Positions 1-14,128 of a stretch of 64,000 nt of DNA are shown in pieces. Position 1 is the stretch's first letter; every line of letters begins with the position of its first letter. A program made the translations under genes and the position numbers. The notes below the pieces were generated by a model. The model worked only from the letters and a program-made list of their open reading frames with translations. It was not told where the DNA came from and ran no database searches. Origin of the DNA: Epiperipatus broadwayi (lineage: Eukaryota > Onychophora > Udeonychophora > Euonychophora > Peripatidae); NCBI GenBank assembly GCA_028023455.1, contig JAQFVV010000027.1, positions 6,135,845-6,199,844 on the forward strand. Direction: 5' to 3'.

Positions 1-474
1 CAGCCGTAACATGCGAAAATGGAACTTCCATTAATTGTGGTTCATGGTTTGTTAATCAAATTCCTCTCAGAAAGTGTTAATACATGAATAGTCCTGGACC
101 TATTGTTGAGAATCAAATTTTTTGTCAAAATATCAATTTAAGCTCATGAGTAACTTCTAATTCCATGTTATAATGTAGCCATACAATTATTATCATGAAT
201 GAAGCATGTATTGAGAAAGACAACTGCTACTACTATTATTTATGAATTGAAGACTACCTTAAAAAAAAATTTTTTTTTCCTATCAATTTTCTATATGATA
301 CTCCATTAACTGTGAACGTGTAAAATATATATGCTTGCCGCTGTTTTTAAAACTACTACTATATTTTCACAGAATTTAAATATTAAATTATCACTAATTT
401 AGACAATAAATATATCATAATTCATTAAAATAGAACTAATTATCTTACAATAGATAAATCATCCAAGTACTTAC

Positions 475-647
475 ATCATCAGCCTGTTCTGTAGCTGCAA
501 TTGATGTGACGTAGCCATCATATTTACTCAAGGAACCTCCATAAATTTCAATATCGTAGGTGCCCTCAGCACCCATAGCAACTCTATCTGTTCCATCAAG
601 TTTTGGTACATGTTGAGCCTGAATTTTACGAACTTCAGCCTCAAATT
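475..647 (-). CDS. SF3B1: SF3B1 exon 2 (splicing factor 3B subunit 1, N-terminal part)
   Basis: SF3B1 (SF3b155) is the HEAT-repeat scaffold of the SF3b complex in U2 snRNP, which clamps the U2-branch-site duplex in the nucleus. This 173-nt exon encodes 57 residues of the pre-HEAT N-terminus. Translation after completing the split first codon gives FEAEVRKIQAQ, then EIYGGS and GYVTSIAATE, which match the SF3B1 N-terminus (IEAQIREIQ, EIYGGS, GYVTSIAATE in human). On the minus strand the acceptor is a T-rich tract ending in GCAG (AG at 648-649) and the donor is GAT|GTAAGT (GT at 473-474). The exon starts in phase 1 and ends in phase 0. The segment between the two conserved motifs is divergent from vertebrates. 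Downstream exons lie off the left edge. Identification is firm; only the gene's start is present. Confidence 0.95.
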
Positions 648-784
648 CTGCAAAAAAAAAAAAAAATTATTATTATAAAATATATACACAAATGTGGACG
701 TTATATAAATAAAGCAAATGTCAAAATGTGTGTGGTGTACAAAGATATACATATTGTTATATTCTATTTACACTAATTATATAT

Positions 785-2130
785 ATTGTAACAGTCAGGT
801 TTGTACATTTGCTCAACAGATCGAGAGTCCGAGTCAGAGAACCAAAAGCTGACCAACTCGGGATAGTAATATCTTACACATCTGATCATACCTTAATTCT
901 CTTACCCGTGCTTCCAAGTCAACCTACTGCGAATGACATGCCTGAGGTTACACTCGATATCTCTATTCACGTTCCAGCAATAGCAAAGCAGTAAAACATG
1001 AGACCCCCCCTCCAACCCATGATATATAATTTAACTAATGATTCATAAAGTAATAAGCAAGAATGGAGACTGAGATAAATTTATATTTCATAAATTTAAT
1101 GAAACAAAGTTATAAAGCAAAATAAATTATGTACATATTGCTCACACGCAGGTGAGTGAATACTCAGGGTTACAAAGAATATAATAAAGAAAATTATATA
1201 GTGCTCACATGCAGGTGAGTGAATACTTAGATTTACAAAATGTTTAATGTGATTATCAATAAACAAAATCAATTATATTTGCTCATGCATAGGTGAGTGA
1301 AATTTAGGATTGCAAAATGTCTAAATAGATTACGAGTTGCAGAGCTGACAATATGCTTATACCATCTTTTATGTCATAACCTATGCCATGATCTACATTG
1401 TGAAAATCAATAGTTAGAGCGATCAATTATTGGCAACAGCTTGGGATTATATTATTATTTTTACTAAGTTTAAACATAACTTATAACGATATTTGCATGA
1501 TATTATATATCATTACTACATAGATAATCGTACTAACTCAGATTCCGAATCGGATCAAAGCCGATGTTAATTTCTATGGGAGGTTGAACTGATGTTGGGC
1601 AGTCGAACGTCAGATTTTGGGCATTACAAAGTATAGTATCAGAATATATGCGTCTCGAATGTGTTCTTAATTGAGGTTCATTACCTAGTAATCGGTTCCT
1701 CAGACCGAGCTACTTGCTATAATACAAAGAGGCCCTTTTATTCAAATGAACAGAACAGCAGCTTAACGAGCCCTTGGAACGCTTTGGTTTCTTCAAATAC
1801 AAATAAATGTAACAGTTGCCTAAACTTTCGAGGCGTGACTTGACGTGAAGTAGATCCTGATGTAGGCCATTATAGATATAACAAGAAGTTACGCATATTT
1901 ACGCTAACTAGCAACACATTTGCCACGCTAATATAATATTTTCCTAAATTAATTACGCCAAACCTTAGTTTCCATAAGTGCCACTACCACTGGTCAGTTC
2001 ATAAATAGTATTACTTAGTCACACTACAAAGGCAATAATAAGAATCTGATTTAAGGATATCTGTATAGCTACAGCAAATTTAAGGATTTACTAAGATTTA
2101 AAATATTACTTATAGGCTGTATAGCTCACG
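785..2130. other. Unassigned block of higher complexity; possible old LTR or transposon remnant
   Basis: This interval has more balanced composition than the surrounding intron, including a CpG-containing stretch near 810-980 and a sequence TGTAACAGTC at 787 that could be an LTR-type start. An 88-codon plus-strand ORF at 728-994 has no recognisable domain. No matching second LTR, primer-binding site or coding domain was seen, so the identity is open. Confidence 0.2.
1138..1320. repeat. Three imperfect tandem copies, unit 62-78 bp
   Basis: The sequence TGCTCAY.C..AGGTGAGTGA recurs at 1140, 1202 and 1280, each followed by an AT-rich spacer ending in TTACAAA or TTGCAAA. Confidence 0.7.
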
Positions 2131-2149
2131 TCTAATATTAAACAAATAT

Positions 2150-2290
2150 TGATTGTTAAATAACTTAAACAAAAGATTGATTTTTAAAATAACTTACGCA
2201 AATATTCATTTTTAAATAGCTTATGCAAAATATCCATTTTTAAATAACTCACGCAAAATATTCGTCTTTAAATAACTTATTCGGTGCATT
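2150..2290. repeat. Short tandem repeat, ~29-32 bp unit, about four copies
   Basis: A unit of the form AATAACTTACGCAAAATATT followed by CATTTTTA repeats with drift between about 2156 and 2285. Confidence 0.65.
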
Positions 2291-2734
2291 ATAAATAACT
2301 GACTCACTCTATCGTAAATAATAGTTTGATTTCAGAAGGGAGTTTTGCCTATATTTCTTTATATTATAATATCCAACATAAGGGAAAAGTGCTTAATGGC
2401 CCCACCAATAATTATTAAACCCGACAAAACTCCGTTCTGATGAACATAGCATAAACAAACATGAAATTAATAACTAAATATAGATGGCATAAGAACAAAT
2501 TGCAGAAAACAATCAATAAAGTTATAATTTAGAAATGAAGAATTTGTTTGAATGGTTTTATAGAACCTAAAGATTTATGATTACTTAAAATATTTATGAT
2601 CAAGCAAGAACAGTTTAGTTTAACATTTAAATAATATAATTAAATACGAGACTTGATTAGTTAGCTAGTTTTTAATTTAGAATTGGTTTAGTAATGAAAT
2701 TAGCGTATTCTGCAGAATGATTTACCGGTAATAC

Positions 2735-3330
2735 TTGGTAGTAAGTTTTTCAAGGCATTGTTTTTTTACTGGGATTCCCCTCTCCATTAAATCAGACTGG
2801 TGCTTTTCTCCATTAAATCTACTGTGGCATTTCTATTACTTCGGTTGCAGCTTTCTCCATCACTTCGGTCAAGAATTAGCTAGTATTTCAGGTGTAGCTT
2901 CACCATCACTTGACTCAGGCTGAGATTGATGTCTTCTTCCATTCTGTAGAAAAGGTTTTCCATGTGAGACAAACGGCTAGTCTATTGTCCCACTAGCAGA
3001 CAGTTCTCATTTTAACAGCTTTGGTAATGGCTTGGTCAAAGTAATGCAGGAACAGCTCTTTAATTATTTTTCAACACTTGTTTTTCAGAAAAGGCATCTC
3101 CAACAATTTTTTGATGGCCACTACATTTTAGACAGTATTTCCTTCCCTCTTTTACTTTTGCAACATCACTTTAGTGACTTCGAACTTTGTCTTTAACTAA
3201 ATTTCCACTTAGTTTTTAATATTCACCACAGCTAAATCTGGAGTTAAAAGCTCTATTCCCTTGGGTTTCCCAATTGCACTTATGCCTGACTGGATTTTCT
3301 AATTTGTTTTTGCCTATAATTTTAAATAAG
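2735..3330 (-). other. Unidentified, possibly decayed coding sequence
   Basis: Minus-strand reading gives short protein-like stretches separated by stops, for example KYCLKCSGHQKIVG near 3100-3150 and IGKPKGIELLTPDL near 3230-3290. I do not recognise the family. It could be a transposon or retropseudogene remnant. Confidence 0.2.
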
Positions 3331-6300
3331 GTCAATTTTCAGCCAAAAGATTTATTTTTAGACGAAATGTTAAAATTTTTAAACAAATTACAGCTTGTGT
3401 ACTTTTAAACAAACAGTAGAATTTGAAAATTATTTAAAATGAATATTAAAACTTAAATGAATAATTTTATAAATTTAAATTATTTTGCTATATACCTAAA
3501 TTCTAACTACACACAGCTATGTTTACTTCAGTTTTAACAAATGTAAAGGAATATGTGCGTATATAAATATTTATGACTGCATCTTCATATTATAGTTAAC
3601 AAGGTGATTATATACGCATATACTCGGCAATATTACAAGCACATTCAAAGTTTTAAATTAAAGAAATACACGCAATCTGAGTGAAACGAAATATACTATT
3701 ATAGAATATAATAGGTGAAACAGACAGGTCGATAGATCTGTTTCAATATCAAACTCTCTAATCAAATGCAATTGAAAATAACTAGGCAACATAATCTTAC
3801 AATTAATCATTATCTGTAAAATTGGTGTAGACACATATAAATGTTACATAAATGTGGCAAATACCTATATGTTCAGTACATTACCTACCTACCCATTTGT
3901 TATTTTTCTAATTATATACATTAAGCTCTCTAAAGAAGATAACACAAAAACATGATAATACAATCAAACAATAACATTTATCTGTCAAATTCATAACAGA
4001 TTGTCATTCTTTATTAAATAATAAATTAATAAATAATTACTTTCACCAATTATTTTGTTTTGGCATTATAACTTATTGAGACTTCCCTTATTTCTACATT
4101 TATTTGACATTTAAATGTTTAGATTGACTTTTCTTACACCTGAAAATATTTCCAAGATCTCTACATATAGTTTTTCTTAGATTCCATATAAAATTCAACA
4201 CCACAGCCTTTTTAATAATAAATAATTTTTCTAGAATACAATCTCTTATTATTATCGAATGCCAGTAATTTACAAAAAAATTCTTTAATAAAAATAAATG
4301 GGCTAAAATTACTATTTATTTGAAAAATACATATCTTCTTTGAACTCTTCTAAATGAGATTTTCTAAAATAGATAAATATATTTTCAGTAATTGTATATG
4401 CACTTAATTCAGGTGAATAAAAATGATAGTTTTAAATGAACATAACAAAAGAAATAAATATTCAAACAGCATGAGCAAATTTAAATATTATTAAGCGAAT
4501 TAATTTTCTTGGCGAACTTAACCTTAATATGTGGTTGCCAATAGTCCTGTGTGATTCAATAAATAACAGACTCAAAAATTAATAATCTGAAGCAAAGCTC
4601 AGCTTCATATCTGCTGCTTGAAAATCAAAATCTGAGTAACAAATCATTTGATTATTTTTTTTATTATGATATAGAATGACGAAATGCTATTTCATCTCCT
4701 TTGTTGTACAGATGAATAAAATGTAATAAATTAGAAGCATTTGATAAGCAGTGTTTCAAAGAAATATCAGCTTAACTGTTTAATTATCAAGAGATAATTA
4801 CTACAAGTTATAAATAACGGAAATTGGCTTACCGAAAATATATATACATATCACATAAAAAATGGGGAGAAAAGATGGATGGACAATATTAAGAATGATT
4901 TATGGAGAATATAACTAATAAAAAGACGTCTTAGTGATTACCAACTTCTCAGTTGAAGAGGCCATAAAAAGTACATATGATGAAAGTGCAGCAAATTAAA
5001 CTTTTACAAAATGGACCCTAATTTACACGAAGAATTTACTATTTGCTTCATGAATATTTTAACAAGTGGTAACAGCAATCTATTATTCATTAGTGAAGAG
5101 CTAGTTTCTAAATGCAACCAACAAAACCAGTAAACAAGTATAACATTTTGCCTTTGCTGGTAAATGGGGATTTCTATTGAAACTTATGACAATATCTTCA
5201 TTTCTATTAATTCTTAAGCAAGTGAATAGAATTTTCATTGCTTTGATAAAAAAATACTAACATAAAAATAATCTATTACATCTCGAATAAAATCATTTTG
5301 GATTTTGATAGCGATTCTGATAAATATTTGAAATTAAGTAGTTTCTGCATTTTTGGAACTATGAAACGAAAAAAATCAATTTATTTTAACAAGATAATAT
5401 TATAGCAAAAGTGTATTGAAACATGATGATCAGTAAATTTTGTTTTTTCTTAAATGGATATTCAGAGATCTTTTCGGCTGAAAAAAAGAAAATAGAATTA
5501 CCTATTTAAGCTTTATTCAGCAAGATGATTTTTCTCAATAGGTTAACAGTCTTTTCACCAGGGATTACAATCAACTCGGAAGCTAGTATGAGTAATCTAT
5601 GATCATTAATCTGATCAATTTTTTTCACTATTGATTTTGTTTATTCGATAAAATAAATAACTGAAGGGGTTAAAAGCAATTCAAGCAGCAAAAGTGATAA
5701 AGCTGAGCTGCAATTCGTGGACTTTGAACTCTAGAATCTGCTAATTTACTTCTGCACCAAACCCTACAGCATTTCTATTCAATGACACCGATATAATTGC
5801 ATAAGTATGTAAATGATTTTATTAAAATGTCAAACCTCAATTTTGCTGAATAAATTACAATGATCAATCAGCTAATATTATTAAATGAATGAAATGTCAC
5901 ATCTACCAGATAAAAATAATGAAATGTTCATTTTATTGTTTAGCACAAATATGAAGTGTAATCTATATTAATAACTTTTGCTTCTGAATTGTTAAATAGA
6001 CTCAAGGGGTCTTATTTTATCTGCTACTAAAATCAAATGGCCATAAGAATTGTATATAATTCCCCACATTTTGATATCTCTAATGCACAAGCTGTAAAAA
6101 ACTGAAGTTTGTTTTATTATAATAAAAATGTTAAACCTAAACACACAATTTCCAAATATTGACAATGATATATTAAAAAACAACTGGGTGAGTTATTATT
6201 AGTGTTGTAGTTTCACTAATGTGTATTATTGATACAAGGGAAGAAAGAAAAGTTGATGGTGAAGAGGATAAAGAACAATGAGACTTTTTTCAGTCAAAAA

Positions 6301-9300
6301 AATATATCTATTTTAAATTCATCAGATATTATAATTTTTAAATGAGATAATGATAATATTTAATATCAATAAAGAAACTCTTCAAAAACATAGTTTTAAT
6401 AAATTATTTGTTAATCTTTATACCTCATCTGCTACAAGTATTATTAAATCTCTTAAGATAAGGCTTAGTTAATAGCTACCATGAATCTATTAAAGGAGAA
6501 TTTCTATTTCTTTAATAATTGCAATTTAATCCAATTACTGTTGAATCTTTTCTCTTTACTAAGATATTTTGACTAATATAATAACCAAATGATCAAAATA
6601 ATATTGGAATTTCAAATATATATTTCATCTGCCAATAAATATCAAACAGTTGGGAATGTTAAGATAATGATTCAGCTGTAAAACAAGCCTCACATTATCT
6701 CACAAACATAATTAGAAGAGTAATAGTAAGAAAAATCAAATCACACATCATGTGACTTAATTTAATAAGCTTGTATTACAAATGTAATATAATGAATAAG
6801 GATTTAACAAGCTTTTCTGAATATCCCTAACCCCAAATCAGTTTCAACTGCTGGCTATCGTCAATGCGGCGCTAGAATATTCAGACATTAGATCTTATAA
6901 ATATAATTAGAAGACACAAATTTTTGTAGCTTTAGTTTAATTTTTTTTTTTTTTTTTCAAAAAAGAAATTTGATTATCTTTAAATTTTAAGAGAAATTTC
7001 ATATTTAAAACAAAACATTTCCAATTATCTAAACTTTTTATTACAATCCTCTGATCTTTGTTGTAATTTTCATTACTGATAACCACTCTTCATCTTTTAT
7101 ATCATCTATCTTTTTTTTCCTTCCATTCTTCATCTTAACATTCACCCCAACTTTACAAAATTTATGCTTTTACATGCAGTTGAGAATATTTTAATTATGA
7201 TTAGAGAACATGGTTTGTTTAGGTGGATTATTTTAATGAGCAGGTAACAAAACACATTGGTACAATAAATATTAAATTAGTTACATAAGACTAAACACAA
7301 AAAAGTATTAAATATAAATGTGAACATATACTTAGCTGAATTTCCACACAATTCTATTTTCAGATTGTACAAAATTATTGGAAAAATACTAATGGTTTAT
7401 ATGTCAGTATTTCATAAAATCAACAGAGGTCACTCATCTGAAGCATAGAAGATAAATTTTTTGTCATTCTCTATTGAACATTCTTCAATGAAATCCTATT
7501 TTCATATTTTTTCCCAATTAGTTTTGATCTGTTTTAACTTCTGCACTAGCATCACATATATTTTCTAAATATTTATATAGTTCTAAGTATTGAAATGAGT
7601 CAGTAACTTCAAATCACCATAAAGTAATTTAACATTGCTATGATTTCCAAAAGCCTAAAGACCAAATCTAATATCTTAATAAAGCAGATCGTTTTTACTG
7701 CATTCCAATGCAAGCTAGAGTAATAGGTGATTATCAGATGCATATATAATTCCTTACTATTTGAACTCCAATCCTAACTGGGTTTTTTTTTTTAAAAGTT
7801 AAAGCAAGTTGACTTGGTTCAAAACTTTAGGCTGATTTCAATTTTAAGTTTTAAGCTTGACAGATAAAGTTGAGTTAAAAGTAGTTGCTGGATGTATATA
7901 TGCATTCCTTTTAACACTGATTCTCAGGCTCCTTGATAAAAGCCAACACCAAAATCGATAAAAGAATTATTTAATAGAAAAATGTAATTAAATGTCACAT
8001 ATAAAAAACATACTGCAATAAACTATTTCAGAAGGTTTATAACGTTATTTTAAGTCCTGAGCAAAATGGAAGCGCCTAAAGCAAAATAGACTTTAAAAAA
8101 TAAAAGATAAAACTACAACTAGTAAATAAGACTATGCCTACCAAAAAATAAAAAGAATCAGAACCAAAAATATAAATCAAATGATTTTTATTGGAAAATG
8201 ATCAATTAAATTAAACCTTTTAACAAATAATGCCAAAGAGAAGGGAGTGAATCAATACTTCACAATTTACAACAAACAGGATGTCTGACATAATCATCCA
8301 ATTAAAAATACAAATATCGAAACTTTCAGCAAATTATATAACTGAAATATGGTGTTTAATTTTCTAAAATAATTTAAATATTAACATTTTCCTTAATCAT
8401 TCCACTAATCCCAAAACCCTCCATATTTGAAGCGCACTGGGAGAAATTAATTTGAGATAAAATGTATTTTACATTGTTGTTATCAACAAAAGATTTATAT
8501 TTTATAACCATATCGACCACATTAGTCAGGATGAAAATCACAAATTAATTAACAAAAATTTGAACATGTAGTTGGACGCACATATATACAGTAAAAAAAT
8601 TGCCCGTGAGACTAAAAGAAAAAAATTATACATTTTAATCATATTAAATGTTGTGGCAATTTATGCATAATATTATTGACCATTTATGATGAAATACACG
8701 AGAAAGATGATAAATGAGTCTGTAAAGAAAAAAATTGCTTTTGATAGAGTTAAGTTAAAATACATAGTTTATAAATTTTAAGGAATTTTTGAAATCTTTT
8801 TCGTTTTACTCCGTTCTGAATCAATTTATAAAAAAAAATCTGGTTGATTTCAATAATAAATTGAATAGTGAATTCAAATTTAAGATCAAAAATTATAAAT
8901 TAACGAAACAAAAAAATTCTGGGAAGAATTTCATATCTTTCTACATTAGAATGGGTAGATAAAGAAAACAGCGGTTTTTTCTTTCAATATAAAATAATAT
9001 GTTGTATACAAGCTTGTTTTAGAAGAGAACAATGGAATATTTTTTCTCTGGGGTCCGAGATTTTAGGGTTTGAGTTTTGGCAAATAATATAAATAGGAGA
9101 TAGCAGAAAGATAAAAGGTATAAAAAGGGGTCATTCAAACTTCACATGGTATATAGTCATTCATTCTAATGTCAATTTCGTTCGTATTGATTCCCTGATT
9201 CCAAACTACAATCTGTAAGTTAAAACAGTGTTGAAGTGAACCATGCAGAGAAGAGATTTTTGCCTTGCTGCTGTGCAATGCCTATATCAGAAGTTATAAG

Positions 9301-12300
9301 AATGTTTTACTACAGTAGTGTACTAATTACCAAATAAGGCTAAGCAACAAAATAGCCCACCAGTCAGAAGATTCTAAGTATGTAATCCACTCCAGTAAAT
9401 AACATTGAAGTCTATGGAACTAGATCGCTACAGCCTCTCAATATACCAGTAAAGGAAAAAAATGTACTGTGCCACTAAATTGCTGAAGACTTATTGATAT
9501 TCTACATGCACCATGCTGCTATAACTACAATTCAAGTATCCAGAATGTAAGTGGAAGAAATCTACACTTCAAGGGAAGTTATGAAGATGATTGTAATTAC
9601 AGATAAAAAAAAAGATATCTAAAAAAAATTCAGGATTTATGACTCTAAATATTTTTACCGGCAAGATATTCACTTTATAATATTAAAAGGCCTTAGACAT
9701 AAAACTGAAAAGACATTAGTTATTGAGATATGTTATATTTTATACATGCATTTAGAATCATGAATATAGATTTAAAACTGAAAATATATTAATTATTGTG
9801 ATAAGTTTTATTTTTTATAAGCATTTGGAATCACAAGTATAGACTTAAAAAATGAAAATTTAGTAATTATTGTGATGTTATATTTTATATCTGCATTTGA
9901 AATAATGAGTATAGACTTAAAAACTGAAAATAATATATTTCATTTTATATCTGCATTTAGGAATTACTGGTATATAGATGGAACCAATTTACGTCTTTCA
10001 TTTGTTAATAAACGTAATAAATTTTTGTTCTATCAATCCATTTGTTTATAATTAACTCCATTAAAACATAACATTAACACACATATGTAGTTATAAATCA
10101 TCCACAATTCTGATAACATGTGAACCACTGAGGAATATGCTGGAGACTCATGGTAATAATTTTGAATTAATGATTTTCAGTAAACTTATTTTTTGAAGAG
10201 GTTTAGTGCTGGGAGTTTGTTTTTATTGAAAATACTGCTAGGAATACTTATGATTATAAACCCCAATCACCATCACATTGTTTAATATAATTATATTTGT
10301 TTAAATCAGGATTTATGAGATTCACAGATACATGTAGGAAGATATTCTTATATTTATCATTATATATGTGCATGTCAATCATTGAATATCTTATATATCT
10401 TTTGTGTATCATTGGTTGAGTTCAAACCCGTATTGTAGTATTTATATACTGTTATATAATCAAATGTGGACTTTATTAAAAAAAAAAATTGTTTATTAAA
10501 CTTAGATCTGTCACCTAATATAAATCAAAATACTGTATTGACTCTTTACTGTTACAATATATAAAAATAAAGATACATATTTGTCCGGTAGTGACATTTC
10601 AAATAAGTATTAGTCCCACAAAATGTATTTCGAAAAATAATGACCTACAACTTTATTTATTGGAAATGATATAAACATCTACAAATATGCATTTAGTTTT
10701 TTATGAGAAATTGTCTTCCACCATGTAAACCTAAAAGATTTTTTATTTTGAAAAATAGCCACCTGTAACTTTATTTAGTGGAAAAACATGCATTTATGTT
10801 TTTAGCAAAAAATAATCTTCCAACAAATAAATTTTTACCAATCTAAATTTATTATAACTGGTAACCAAACCAAAAAAAATAAAATAATATACATATATTT
10901 AACTGTGTAATTCTATCCATTTACAAAAGATTGTTTCTTAGTATCAATACTTTCTCACCTCAAACCACATTCCGTTAAAAATGGCTACTCTCTTTCAATA
11001 ATTTTGAACTAAACATTGGTATTGTTTGGCCATAAAATTAACAGCAAAACCAAAATTTTGACTGATAACTTTCTCCTCATCGGAATATTTTCTAATATTC
11101 ACTTATAAAATTAATTCATTTCCTTTTTAGAAGATTGTACATATGTTAATTAATTTATATATATATTTGTTTGTACTAGCGAGACTCATCATTCCCGAAC
11201 TAATATATAAGTACAAAATAAATTTGAACAAAAAAAAAAATTATACTGCAAAGTGTTTGGACTCAATAATAGAATATTACTACATTTACAAGATTTATTC
11301 GGAAAAAGGTTTGCATATGCTTAAATCATCATATTGATTCATAAACTCAATGATTAATTATACAAAATGGAAACAGAAAAAGAACTGATTATAAGTAAAT
11401 CCTGAAAAACCATATGATAACATCATCTCCATGTAGGACATGAGCTGACTGACTAATCTGCATCCTAATATATCATCTGCTACAATGAAACTTATTACAT
11501 ATATCTGTCGTTATAAACAACTTGATCGCAAAAAATTTCCTGATTAAAATTGATAAAAACTGTCACAATGTTCAATCTGAATTAAGAATGATTTCATTTT
11601 GAATTGGACGTATCGAAGAATATTTCTTATAGAGAAATAGATATGTTTAAGAGTAATGGTTAATTTTAGTGAACAGGAATAAAATTTTTGCCTTTAAAAA
11701 ATTAAAATATTTTCCATTAAAAATAAAGATAGTAAGTCAAAGAATCATATGAAGGAGCAGGTATGTGGGCCATTAGTACTAACACTTAAAGTCTCCAAAA
11801 AGAAAAATGATTTTTTAACGATATTGCTAATATAATGCTATCCAGCAAAGAATAAGGTTTTTTTGCTCTGAATTTTATGAATTTAAAGTTGAATTATAGG
11901 TACTAATAAAATGAGCAGTAGTAACATTAAACAAGATACACTTTAATACTATTAGCTTATCACTAATATATAAGATACTAAATTAGACTTTAAAACAAAT
12001 CTAATACCATGCATTCTTATTTCCCTGATTGATCTGCCCTTTTATAAAAACTCACTTTTGTTAAATTTCTACTGAAAAACTAGTAATTCTTCATAAGATT
12101 TAAAAATGCTGATTGGTTTTTTTGTTCTTTATACAAGAAAGTGTCTGTCAATGATTTTGACAGTCCACGATATTTTTGTTTTAAATTTCAAAGTAAAAAC
12201 AAATGTTTTAAAATCGTTTTTTAACACATTTAATTCAGATTTTAATAAAAAATTTACTTTTACATGAAAACAAATTTACAAAGAAATCACATACAGCTGA

Positions 12301-12430
12301 TATTTACTGCATAATTGGGTGATATTAAGCTTAAAGTAAAAACAAAAAACTGTGATTTGGTAATAATATCAGCAAATATGATTTATAAATTCCAACCACT
12401 TGATGGGTCTTTTAACAAACCCCTTTACAG
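3331..12430. other. AT-rich intronic sequence without recognised genes
   Basis: Nine kilobases of AT-rich DNA with scattered homopolymer runs and stops in all frames. Apart from the tandem repeat at 9690-9975 and a two-copy ~105-bp repeat near 10600-10830, no transposon domain, RNA gene or exon was recognised. Confidence 0.5.
9690..9975. repeat. Tandem repeat, ~74-bp unit, about four copies
   Basis: AAAACTGAAAA-type motifs at about 9700, 9774, 9849 and 9920 are each followed by a TTATTGTGAT / ATATTTTATA..TGCATTT segment, giving a drifting ~74-bp period. Confidence 0.65.
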
Positions 12431-12435
12431 ATAAA

Positions 12436-12717
12436 ATGAGAACCCACTATGAAGTATGGTTAAATCTAGAAGATCATCCTTTGACACCAACTGGTAAAAT
12501 AAAATGAGCGTCTTCTGTAATGGCTCAATGGGTTTTGCTATCTTGGTAAGATATCCCCCAAAAAAAAATTATCAAAAAAATCTTAAAATGTTGCATTGCT
12601 AACTATTTAAGTGACAGTGAAGATGATGTACCTGGATGGAATAGTGAAAATGAGAATTCAAGTTCTGAAAGTGAAGATGTTGAAAGTGAAAGTATATCTG
12701 AGGAAGACTCACAATAA
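12436..12717 (+). pseudogene. Pogo/Tigger-like transposase, C-terminal fragment
   Basis: Plus-strand reading gives MRTHYEVWLNL, HPLTPTGKIK then a stop, followed after frame changes by AQWVLLSW, IPQKKIIKKILKCC and IANYLSDSEDD, ending in an acidic Ser/Glu tail and TAA at 12715. The order LTP(T/A)G..., WV..AW..I, IIRKSFK.CGI.NALDG.EDD is characteristic of the end of the DDE_1 domain in pogo/Tigger (Tc1-mariner) and jerky-type transposases. A TGA within KIK, frame shifts and missing residues mark it as dead. Two AATAAA-like signals (12712-12717 and 12784-12789) occur at or after the stop. No terminal repeats were confidently placed. Confidence 0.72.
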
Positions 12718-13031
12718 ATCAGATGGGCTTATTGTATTTACATTAGTTTCTATTTGAGTAAAGAAATATGTTTCTTATTTTTCAATAAAATAGTTTAATA
12801 CACTGTAATTTTTTCCCCACTTTTCCGGGCTTAAAATTCTATTGTCTTAGATTCAAAGTAATACAGTACTATCGCTCAATAATGTGTAAATTCAGTGATT
12901 ACATTTCTCCCATTTGCTACCCATTCTAGATTTTATAGCTCGTAACTAAAATTATTACTGTATAAGCACGTAAAAAATATCAATAGTAGTCTGTCCAATA
13001 GACAGGTCCAGAGAGTAGTCACTACATCAGT

Positions 13032-14128
13032 TCATCCATTCTTCCATTCCATTCTCTTCCTTGCCCACTTCCTCAATTCCACATAACCCCTTCCATCTCG
13101 TATATCATCCAATAATGTCAATCTCTTCCGTCCTTTCTTTTTATTTCCACTCACCATTCCTTCCAAAACATCTTTCATTAAACTATAATCTTTTCTTAGT
13201 ATATGTCCAATCCAGTTTCTCTTTCTCTCTTTGATACTTTCGATGAATCTTCTTTCCTCATTAACCCTTTTCAAAACTTCTTCATTTGTTATTTTATTCA
13301 CCCAACTGATTTTTTCCATTTTTCTCCATGTCCACATCTCAAAAGCTTCCAGTCGTTTCTTAATTCTATTACTCAATGTCCATGTCTCACAACCATACAT
13401 TAATACACTCCACACATAACATTTAATTAATCTTTTCCTTAATTCTCTTTCCATAGGTCCACAAAATATCTTCTTTCTTTTTACAAATGTCACCTTTGCC
13501 AATGCTATTCTTCTTTTAACTTCATCTTCACTTCTTCCATCCTGACTCAACCAACAACCCAAATATCTAAATCCCTTCACCTGCTGCACCATGTCATCAT
13601 GGATTCCAATTTGCAGTCTTTTTGCATCTCTCCCTATCCATATGCCATACATCCTTCTTCCAATTTATTCAACATATTCTGAAGATCCTTTTCTTCCTCA
13701 GCAATAAGAGCCATATCATCTGCAAATCTTATACACTTTATTACTCTCCCTCCAACATTTGCTCCTCCACAGTCCAAATAATTATTTAGCAAATCTTCTA
13801 AATAAATATTAAACAAAAGAGGTGACATACTACATCCTTGCCTAACTCCACTTTCTATATTCACTTCATCAGTCTCATTACATCCAAATCTAACTCTTAT
13901 TCTTTGACCATTATACATATTCCATATCAATCGTCTTTCTTTCCAGAATACTCCTTTATCTCTTAAGATAGACATCAGTTTATTCCAGCTTACTCTATCA
14001 AATGCCTTTTCTAAATCTACAAAACATATACCAATTCCTTTATCTCTTTCAATACATCTTTCTGCAATTGTATTTTCACTACTAGAGATAAAAAAAAAAA
14101 AATGAACTACATTAATAATTCTTATCAA
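13032..14128 (-). pseudogene. RTE-like LINE reverse transcriptase fragment (5'-truncated, one frameshift)
   Basis: Two minus-strand ORFs overlap by 19 bp. The upstream one (13634-14128) contains VDLEKAFDRVSW (RT motif A region), GVRQGCSMSPLLFN (motif B) and RFADDMAL (motif C, catalytic ADD). The downstream one (13032-13652) carries FRYLGCWLSQDGR, MYGCETWTLSNR, TNEEVLKRVNEER and WIGHILR, the C-terminal signature of RTE-class endonuclease-reverse transcriptases. The junction between the two frames at about 13640 is a frameshift. The element is truncated at about 14090, so the endonuclease domain is absent. An autonomous copy would supply target-primed reverse transcription; this one cannot. RTE assignment rests on the tail motifs and could be a related clade. 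Confidence 0.8.

Noticed and set aside
1-470. SF3B1 exon 3
   Set aside because: Minus-strand translation shows no match to the SF3B1 segment expected after exon 2, so the next exon lies beyond the left edge.
728-994. 88-codon plus-strand ORF
   Set aside because: Hydrophobic AT-driven start and no recognisable motif, splice context or homologue; probably chance or a repeat remnant.
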